11,863 nucleotides of DNA. It comes from Bacillota bacterium (lineage in GTDB: Bacteria > Bacillota > Clostridia > Lachnospirales > Lachnospiraceae). Below are positions 6,863 through 11,863 of this stretch, in pieces (position 1 is the stretch's first letter; each line of letters starts with the position of its first letter). The notes beneath the pieces are model-generated. The model made no database searches. It saw only the letters and a program-made list of their open reading frames with translations, and was not told where the DNA came from. The DNA is taken from NCBI GenBank assembly GCA_023392995.1, contig JAEWMZ010000479.1, positions 1 to 11,863 on the forward strand, written 5' to 3'. Position numbers and translations under genes: made by a program.

Positions 6863-8036
6863 CTAATATAACAGGCCTTTCTGCTCCGGTAACATAGGGG
6901 ATATTATTACATCTGCCCGCCATAGTACAGTCTGCCAGCATAGCAAAGGCTACCGCCTCCTTGGCATCACTGCTAAAGCCCAGATCTTCCTGCAACAATA
7001 CCCTGACCCCCAAGGGCTCCATTCTTCTTCGTATCATAGTCACCAGTGTCGTATTATAGCTTCCTCCGCCCCCAAGAATCAGCTCCCGTGCGGAATGCTT
7101 CGGCAGGATAAATCTGTTATAGGAATCTTCAATACACCAGGCGGTAAAGTCAGTTACTGTAGCCATTGCATCTTCAAAAGAAATACACTCTTCTATTATC
7201 TTCATATATAAACGATCAACAAAGGCATCGCCAAACAATTCCCTGCCCGTTGATTTTGGAGGCTGCTGCTCAAAGTAGTCATTGCTGCACAGCCAAGCCA
7301 GTAAACCGGCATCTGTGCACCCCTTTGCAGCAATGGCTCCGCAGTCATCCATTCTCAAACTATAATTTGTAAATCTGGATACTAACCCATCCATAATCAT
7401 ATTACCTGGGCCGGTATCAAAGGCATACACTTCCTCCAGAGCACCTTGGGCAGGTACTACAGTAATATTCCCGATTCCTCCAAGGTTCTGCAGCAGCCTG
7501 GTATGACAGCTGTCTCGGTAGAGAAGATATTCTGTAAATGGTACCAGCGGCGCACCCTGACCGCCCACCGCCATATCAGCTACGCGAAAATCACTGATAC
7601 AAGGTATCCGGGTTCGATTTGCAATCACTGCCCCTTCCCCAATTTGCACTGTATACCCAAAGCAAAAGCCCTCCTGATTCTCTTTCTGAGGATGATGATA
7701 TATGGTTTGCCCATGGGAACCGATATAATCAATCTCCGCTGCCTGCAACCCGGCTTTGTCTATTACTGATAATGCAGCCTTTGCATACAGATCTCCCAGG
7801 AGAACATTCATTGCTCCTATTCGGTCAATCGTAGCATAATTTTTATCAAATAATCGGAATATTTCCTGTTTTACAGGCTCTGGAAAGGGCTTATTCTCAA
7901 ATTCAATCAAGCGGACCGCTCCGTCATAGGGATCTCCCTCAATTTCCACCAAGGCCGCGTCGATACCATCGACCGAGGTACCTGACATTAATCCTACCAC
8001 TCTCCGAATATTCTTTTTTGCTTTTATAGTTTCCAT
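6843..8036 (-). CDS. anmK: Anhydro-N-acetylmuramic acid kinase AnmK
   Basis: AnmK opens the 1,6-anhydro ring of anhydroMurNAc while phosphorylating it to MurNAc-6-P, the substrate of MurQ. The 397-residue protein has normal family length and all the signature blocks: GLMSGTSVDGIDAALVEIEG (15-34, phosphate loop), GSHGQTIYHHP (107-117), FRVADMAVGGQGAPLVP (150-166, with Asp154 the probable catalytic base), LLQNLGGIGN (181-190), FDTGPGNMIMDG (207-218), KSTGRELFG (261-269), and a C-terminal LILGGGGSYN adenine-site motif. I place the start at the ATG at 8036: AGGAGG lies 5 nt upstream (8042-8047) and the conserved domain begins about 10 residues in. An open frame upstream to 8189 overlaps the kinase gene, is rich in charged residues and is not conserved-looking, so it is probably untranslated. 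AnmK implies a supply of anhydro-muropeptides, products of lytic transglycosylases. Confidence 0.95.
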   Translation of the reverse strand: METIKAKKNIRRVVGLMSGTSVDGIDAALVEIEGDPYDGAVRLIEFENKPFPEPVKQEIFRLFDKNYATIDRIGAMNVLLGDLYAKAALSVIDKAGLQAAEIDYIGSHGQTIYHHPQKENQEGFCFGYTVQIGEGAVIANRTRIPCISDFRVADMAVGGQGAPLVPFTEYLLYRDSCHTRLLQNLGGIGNITVVPAQGALEEVYAFDTGPGNMIMDGLVSRFTNYSLRMDDCGAIAAKGCTDAGLLAWLCSNDYFEQQPPKSTGRELFGDAFVDRLYMKIIEECISFEDAMATVTDFTAWCIEDSYNRFILPKHSARELILGGGGSYNTTLVTMIRRRMEPLGVRVLLQEDLGFSSDAKEAVAFAMLADCTMAGRCNNIPYVTGAERPVILGKISLC

Positions 8037-8041
8037 AGTCC

Positions 8042-8047
8042 CCTCCT
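8042..8047 (-). promoter_or_regulatory. Ribosome binding site deciding the anmK start
   Basis: AGGAGG on the minus strand lies 5 nt before the ATG at 8036. It supports this start over in-frame upstream ATGs at 8069 and 8189, which would add up to 51 residues outside the conserved kinase fold. Confidence 0.8.
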
Positions 8048-8109
8048 CTCTTTCTGACTGTCCCTTCATTCTTTGATCATTCCTTTCTTCCCCAGCTATG
8101 ACTTTTCGT

Positions 8110-9018
8110 CTATCTCTGTTCACCCGCTGTTTCGAGCGCCATTGCAACGGCTCCGTCAACCGCATCTCCAAGAGGCTCTGTATATTCAAGCCCCGATCCG
8201 TTGCTATTCATTCCATCGATTACTCTTTGTCTTAACATTGTTGGATGAGAAAGCATTCCGCCCAACAGAGCTACCTTGGACAGCGGCTGATTCAGTTTTT
8301 TGGCTACTGCCTTTAGTAATTCAAGTAATAGGCCAGCATTACGACTCACAATCTCTTGTGCCGCCGCATCACCTTCGGCCGCAGCTTTCTCTACGATAGG
8401 TGCAAAGGCAGCAATCGCTCCCTTATCTGTCTGCGGATGATGCAGGAAGGGTACAAGCTCTTCCACCTTCTGGATACGAAGCTGCTGAAAAAGGTATTCT
8501 TTCAGCAGCGTACCTCCTCTTCTTCCGTCGCAGCTCTGCACTACTGCGGAAAAGGCATCCCGGGCGATTGCATAAGCACTTCCACCATCATCAATGATGT
8601 GTCCCCAGCCTCCGGCTCTGATGATACTGCCGTCTCTGCTTCTACCATAGCAGATAGAGCCGGTACCAGCGATTAATATGATTCCCTCTGCTTTCCCAAA
8701 GGCTCCCTGCAATGCTATTTCATGATCTCCCTTTAATAGTAAGCTTCCTTCAAAGCCGTACTTATGCAATGCCTCGGCTATCATCTGATGTACCTTGGGA
8801 TTACTGATACCCGCAGCCCCGATACACAGACATCTGCAATCCTTGATCGGATCAAGTTCTTTGCACAACTCTGATAGAAGCTTTTCAAATACCGCTTCTC
8901 CTGTGCTATTTATATTAAATGCTCCGAAGTCCTTTCGTTTTACCAATTCATTCTGAAGACTTCGAATTTCTAACGTTGTTTTTGTTCCACCGCCATCGAT
9001 TCCTACTATATAATTCAA
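8110..9018 (-). CDS. murK: BadF/BadG-family N-acetylmuramic acid / N-acetylglucosamine kinase (MurK-like)
   Basis: A 302-residue ASKHA-fold sugar kinase. GIDGGGTKT (6-14) is the phosphate-1 loop and Asp98 in LKGDHEIALQGAF the probable catalytic base. LIAGTGSICYG (115-125) is phosphate-2, GGWGHIIDDGGSAY (136-149) the family block, and LLGGML near residue 255 part of the adenosine site. The family includes eukaryotic NAGK, BcrA/BadF activators and clostridial MurK, which phosphorylates both MurNAc and GlcNAc at O6. The neighbours murQ, anmK, nagZ and namZ make the MurK role most likely; a pure GlcNAc kinase is the main alternative. It starts with TTG at 9018-9016, 18 nt after the murQ stop, with GAGGGG 6 nt upstream. 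It lacks the Cys cluster of 2-hydroxyacyl-CoA dehydratase activators, arguing against a BadF-type activase. Confidence 0.88.
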   Translation of the reverse strand: MNYIVGIDGGGTKTTLEIRSLQNELVKRKDFGAFNINSTGEAVFEKLLSELCKELDPIKDCRCLCIGAAGISNPKVHQMIAEALHKYGFEGSLLLKGDHEIALQGAFGKAEGIILIAGTGSICYGRSRDGSIIRAGGWGHIIDDGGSAYAIARDAFSAVVQSCDGRRGGTLLKEYLFQQLRIQKVEELVPFLHHPQTDKGAIAAFAPIVEKAAAEGDAAAQEIVSRNAGLLLELLKAVAKKLNQPLSKVALLGGMLSHPTMLRQRVIDGMNSNGSGLEYTEPLGDAVDGAVAMALETAGEQR

Positions 9019-9024
9019 TTTCAG

Positions 9025-9030
9025 CCCCTC
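9025..9030 (-). promoter_or_regulatory. Ribosome binding site for the TTG-started kinase gene
   Basis: GAGGGG lies 6 nt before TTG at 9018, and the frame continues as the canonical GIDGGGTKT kinase N-terminus five residues in. No ATG or GTG near this point could start the domain, so the TTG is the supported start. Confidence 0.75.
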
Positions 9031-9036
9031 TTTTTT

Positions 9037-9945
9037 TTACGCACGCTTTTGCAGTTGCACCGCTCTGGCAATCTTTCCTTCCGCTTGCATTAAAAGCTTT
9101 CTCGCAGCGTCTGAATCCAGCCTGCATACCAGCATAACGATTGCTGTTTTGGGATTATAATCACATTTCTCCAAGGTCTCTCTGGCTTTTTTTTCTGAGA
9201 CATTCACGGAAGAGCAGACAATAGAGATACAGCGTTGTATCAGCTTGGCATTACTGGGCTTCACATCCACCATCAGGTTACCATACACCTTCCCCAGCTT
9301 AATCATAGCCCCGGTGGAAAGCATATTTAATATCATCTTCTGTGCTGTTCCACTCTTCATTCGAGTTGAGCCCGTAACTACCTCCGGCCCCGGCGTTGGT
9401 GCAATATCAATATCTGCAAGCTGCCCCATCTGGGAGCCGGGACAGCAGGTGACAGAGATTACTGCTGCATGGATGGATTTTGCATACTCCATTGCACCGA
9501 TAACATAGGGTGTTCTCCCGGAAGCAGCTATTCCTACCAGAATATCCTTACTGGTGAAGGCTATCCCCTTCAGATCCTCTTCTCCCTGTTGATAATCATC
9601 CTCGGCACCCTCCACCGCCTTGAACACCGCAGCATAGCCTCCTGCAATTAATCCTTGTACCAGCTCGGGCTCCGTGGAATAAGTCGGCGGACACTCCACC
9701 GCATCCAAAATCCCCAGTCTTCCCGAAGTTCCGCAGCCGCAATAAATCAAACGCCCTTCTTCCTTCATTTTCTGAGTTATTAAATCAATCGCAGCTGCTA
9801 TGGACACCAATTCCTCTTCCACCGCAAATGCTACTTTTTTGTCTTCGTCATTAATTAACCGCACCATGTCAAACGTGGACAGTTCGTCTATGTGAGCCGT
9901 CCTGTCGTTTCTTTGTTCGGTTATTATTTTATCTATGTCCAGCAC
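9037..9945 (-). CDS. murQ: N-acetylmuramic acid 6-phosphate etherase MurQ
   Basis: MurQ splits the lactyl ether of MurNAc-6-P to GlcNAc-6-P and D-lactate, joining peptidoglycan salvage to amino-sugar catabolism. The 302-residue protein has the expected N-terminal block ending STFDMVRLINDEDKKV (23-38). Its SIS domain contains IYCGCGTSGRLGILDAVECP (67-86). Glu84 and Glu115 (GAEDD) correspond to the two catalytic Glu residues of the E. coli enzyme (Glu83, Glu114). GIAASGRTPYV (about 138-148) and GSTRMKSGTAQKMILN (about 187-202) follow, then the C-terminal helical domain. The length is normal. It starts with GTG at 9945-9943, with AGGAGG at 9952-9957, 6 nt upstream; no ATG lies nearby in frame. 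The permease gene ends 31 nt before it and the MurK-like kinase begins 18 nt after it, so all three are probably co-transcribed. Confidence 0.97.
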   Translation of the reverse strand: MLDIDKIITEQRNDRTAHIDELSTFDMVRLINDEDKKVAFAVEEELVSIAAAIDLITQKMKEEGRLIYCGCGTSGRLGILDAVECPPTYSTEPELVQGLIAGGYAAVFKAVEGAEDDYQQGEEDLKGIAFTSKDILVGIAASGRTPYVIGAMEYAKSIHAAVISVTCCPGSQMGQLADIDIAPTPGPEVVTGSTRMKSGTAQKMILNMLSTGAMIKLGKVYGNLMVDVKPSNAKLIQRCISIVCSSVNVSEKKARETLEKCDYNPKTAIVMLVCRLDSDAARKLLMQAEGKIARAVQLQKRA

Positions 9946-9951
9946 AAAATC

Positions 9952-9957
9952 CCTCCT
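9952..9957 (-). promoter_or_regulatory. Ribosome binding site for the GTG-started murQ
   Basis: A perfect AGGAGG lies 6 nt before GTG at 9945. This settles the non-ATG start, since the conserved MurQ N-terminal helix begins within the first few codons. Confidence 0.8.
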
Positions 9958-9976
9958 TTGGAATATACTGCTATGT

Positions 9977-10846
9977 TTAACCCTTGACAGCCCCGATTGT
10001 TACTCCTTCAAGGAAATATTTCTGCAGCGAAAAGAATAGGACAAACATGGGCAGTGCAGAGATTGTAGCACCTGCCATCATAGGTCCGAATAATGTTGAG
10101 TTCGCGAATTTGAATGACTTAAGACCCACCTGTATCGTATACATACTGTCCTTGCTGGTAACTAAGAAGGGCCAAAAGAATGTATTCCAGGTACTCATAA
10201 AGGTATTGATCGCCATTACTGCCAGCACTGTTTTCGAAAGCGGAACAACAATGCGGGCAAAGATATTTATTTGATTGCATCCCTCGATTTTTGCACTTTC
10301 AATTAATGAAGTCGGCAAGCCTCCAAAGAACTGCTTCGATAAGAAAATATTATAAGAAGTAACCAGACCCGGAAGGATCAGGGATGCATAGGTATTCGAT
10401 AAATGAAATTTATTCACAATTAATATGTATAAGGGAACCTGTGTTACCTGATAAGGTATCATCATTGCAACTAAAATGGCAAAGAATAAAAAATTCCGTC
10501 CCTTAAAGGCTATTTTTGAAAATGCATATCCAGCCATTGAGGCAAAAACTACGTTTCCTAATACTACCAGTCCTGCAACTAATATACTGTTCCAAATCCA
10601 GCGCAGGGAATACTGATTAAATTGAAAGAACGCCTTATAAGAATCCAATGTCCAAACCCTGGGAATAATTGTTCTGGACGCCGAGGCTGAATCTGTTGCC
10701 GGTCCGAAGGAAGACATAACCATATATACAATCGGAAACAGTGCGATCACCGCCCCCAGAACCAGCAGGATTGTTAAGATGCAATTGCGTAAATAGAGCA
10801 TTTTTTTATTATTAAAATGTTTTGAATACAAACTGATTTCTGACAT
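9977..10846 (-). CDS. CUT1 sugar ABC transporter permease (MalG/UgpE type)
   Basis: A 289-residue integral membrane protein, the second permease of a carbohydrate uptake (CUT1) importer. About six membrane segments are visible, at roughly residues 20-45, 85-110, 120-143, 153-172, 205-228 and 255-280. The EAA loop that docks on the ATPase reads LIESAKIEGCNQINIFARIV (181-200), with the conserved Gly189. The C-terminus GVTIGAVKG is typical of MalG-like permeases. The ATG at 10846 follows GGGAGG in the 11-nt gap from the upstream permease. Substrate cannot be read from the sequence; the neighbours suggest MurNAc/GlcNAc saccharides. No ATPase gene is adjacent, so a shared MsmX/MsmK-type ATPase elsewhere in the genome probably energises it. 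Confidence 0.93.
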   Translation of the reverse strand: MSEISLYSKHFNNKKMLYLRNCILTILLVLGAVIALFPIVYMVMSSFGPATDSASASRTIIPRVWTLDSYKAFFQFNQYSLRWIWNSILVAGLVVLGNVVFASMAGYAFSKIAFKGRNFLFFAILVAMMIPYQVTQVPLYILIVNKFHLSNTYASLILPGLVTSYNIFLSKQFFGGLPTSLIESAKIEGCNQINIFARIVVPLSKTVLAVMAINTFMSTWNTFFWPFLVTSKDSMYTIQVGLKSFKFANSTLFGPMMAGATISALPMFVLFFSLQKYFLEGVTIGAVKG

Positions 10847-10857
10847 GCTTGCCCTCC

Positions 10858-11769
10858 CTAATATTCCACATCAACGCCCATAAGTTTAAACTGTACAAAG
10901 GATATTGCAGAGATAATTATCGCCAGCACAATGGCTTGAGCGCATGCAAGACCGTACTTGGAATATACAAAGGCATTATTAAAGATTAATAGACCAATCA
11001 TTGTAGTATTATTATCCGGCCCTCCGCCCGTCATCATATAGGCATTCATAAATACCTGGAAGGAACCGATGATACCGGTTACAAACAGAAATAACGTGGA
11101 TGGCTTAACAAGAGGCACCACAATGTAGCGAATCTTCTGCATAAAGCTGGCTCCGTCCAGATCCGCTGCTTCAAACGTACCGTTATCAATCCCCAGGAGC
11201 GCTGCAACATAAATAATGATACTACTGCCCTGACTGGAGGCTAGCGCCATAATAATTAGCGATAACATTGAGGTCTTACTGGAATTCAACCAGTTTTGAG
11301 TCGGTAATCCAAAGAAAGACAGTATCTGATTAAACAAACCGGAGGGAGAAGAATCATATAACCACAGCCAGACAACAGAAAGTGCTACGCCGGAAGCAAT
11401 GCCCGGCAGATAGTAAATTGCTTTAAATATCGATTGTGTTCTTTTTTTAAAGGCCATGACCATAACGGCTATACTGAAGGCAATGACCAGGGACGCCGGA
11501 ACAACAACAAGCGTATAAATGATCGTATTTTTCACTGATTTATAGAATAAGGCATTTGTGAAAGTTTCGATATAATTGTCAAAGCCTACAAATTCAGACC
11601 CAAAAGGCTTGTATTCGACAAAGCTGGTTCGGATGGCAGAAAATACAGGATATACTGTAAAGGCTGCAAAGATTATCATCGCCACGCTTATGAACAGATA
11701 TCCGCTGATGTTATCCGCCTTTGTCCAGGCCCGCTTCCGTTTCTTATTGTTCTCGTGCTTTTTTGTCAT
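10858..11769 (-). CDS. CUT1 sugar ABC transporter permease (MalF/UgpA type)
   Basis: A 303-residue membrane protein, the first permease of the importer. A basic, Lys/Arg-rich cytoplasmic N-terminus (1-18) precedes six membrane segments near residues 22-46, 80-106, 116-138, 168-192, 224-246 and 270-295. The EAA loop reads EAADLDGASFMQKIRYIVVP (200-219), with the invariant Gly206. The periplasmic-side signature TGGGPDNNTTMIG (247-259) is typical of MalF-like CUT1 permeases. The ATG at 11769 abuts the stop codon of the preceding frame, and its ribosome site GGAGGAG lies inside that frame's last codons, so translation is probably coupled. With the MalG-type permease just downstream it forms the transmembrane heterodimer. 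The substrate-binding protein is not in the window. Confidence 0.93.
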   Translation of the reverse strand: MTKKHENNKKRKRAWTKADNISGYLFISVAMIIFAAFTVYPVFSAIRTSFVEYKPFGSEFVGFDNYIETFTNALFYKSVKNTIIYTLVVVPASLVIAFSIAVMVMAFKKRTQSIFKAIYYLPGIASGVALSVVWLWLYDSSPSGLFNQILSFFGLPTQNWLNSSKTSMLSLIIMALASSQGSSIIIYVAALLGIDNGTFEAADLDGASFMQKIRYIVVPLVKPSTLFLFVTGIIGSFQVFMNAYMMTGGGPDNNTTMIGLLIFNNAFVYSKYGLACAQAIVLAIIISAISFVQFKLMGVDVEY

Positions 11770-11863
11770 TCAACTTCTCCTCCAATACATTGCATCTATT
11801 TCGCTAATAGGGAAAACTCTAGTGCTGCTATTATTTATACCAACAAGAGCCTTTCGCCTAAAG
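11770..11863 (-). CDS. 3' end of an upstream gene, identity unknown
   Basis: Reading leftward from the window edge, one frame stays open for 30 codons and ends in TGA at 11772-11770, directly against the permease ATG. Its end reads FPISEIDAMYWRRS. The tight junction and the embedded ribosome site suggest an operon partner. In CUT1 loci the gene in this place is usually the substrate-binding protein, but these residues are too few to identify, and a chance open frame of this length is not excluded. Confidence 0.5.
   Translation of the reverse strand, partial: FRRKALVGINNSSTRVFPISEIDAMYWRRS

Noticed and set aside
8037..8189. A 51-residue N-terminal extension of AnmK
   Set aside because: It overlaps the kinase gene, is highly charged, and precedes an AGGAGG-ATG that sits exactly where AnmK proteins normally begin.
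1..11863. CRISPR array, tRNA, rRNA, insertion sequence or prophage genes
   Set aside because: No spacer-repeat pattern, no tRNA cloverleaf or rRNA-like stretch, and no transposase, integrase or phage protein was seen on either strand. The only regular repeats are coding (1-739) or short regulatory ones.

Overview
The window reads as a chromosomal segment of a Gram-positive anaerobe of the Clostridia, most likely Lachnospiraceae-like. This is inferred from strong AGGAGG-type ribosome binding sites, moderately AT-rich DNA, CUT1 sugar ABC permeases, a Clostridium-style MurNAc/GlcNAc kinase, and a secreted Gly-rich repeat protein. Every gene I can support lies on the minus strand, so transcription runs from the right edge to the left.

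Region 1 (11863 down to about 2061) is a tightly packed, co-directional gene cluster for taking up and catabolising peptidoglycan sugars. In transcription order it holds: the 3' end of an unidentified upstream gene; two CUT1 sugar ABC permeases; MurQ (MurNAc-6-phosphate etherase, GTG start); a BadF/BadG-type kinase resembling clostridial MurK (TTG start); AnmK (anhydro-MurNAc kinase); a tandem GNAT acetyltransferase; a PIG-L/LmbE-type deacetylase with an altered active-site motif; NagZ (GH3 beta-N-acetylglucosaminidase); and NamZ (GH171/DUF1343 exo-beta-N-acetylmuramidase).

Inferred pathway: the ABC system imports MurNAc/GlcNAc disaccharides or short muropeptide glycans. NamZ and NagZ have no signal peptides here and would cleave them in the cytoplasm. 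AnmK and the MurK-like kinase convert (anhydro)MurNAc to MurNAc-6-P, the latter probably also GlcNAc to GlcNAc-6-P. MurQ then yields GlcNAc-6-P and D-lactate. The GNAT protein may re-acetylate glucosaminyl residues, like the GlmA described in Clostridium; the role of the PIG-L protein is open. No transporter ATPase, NagA, NagB or regulator is encoded in the window.

Region 2 (1547-2060) is a gene-free, highly structured spacer. A 22-bp inverted repeat overlaps the namZ stop codon, a small hairpin follows, and then a very long hairpin with a GC-rich base and a T-rich tail that should terminate the cluster. Left of this is a promoter-like -10 preceded by three 11-bp direct repeats in place of a -35 box.

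Region 3 (1546 to the left edge) is the 5' part of a separate gene for a secreted protein: signal peptide, acidic linker, then at least eight Gly-rich repeats of about 30 residues that look like a beta-solenoid. It runs off the window.
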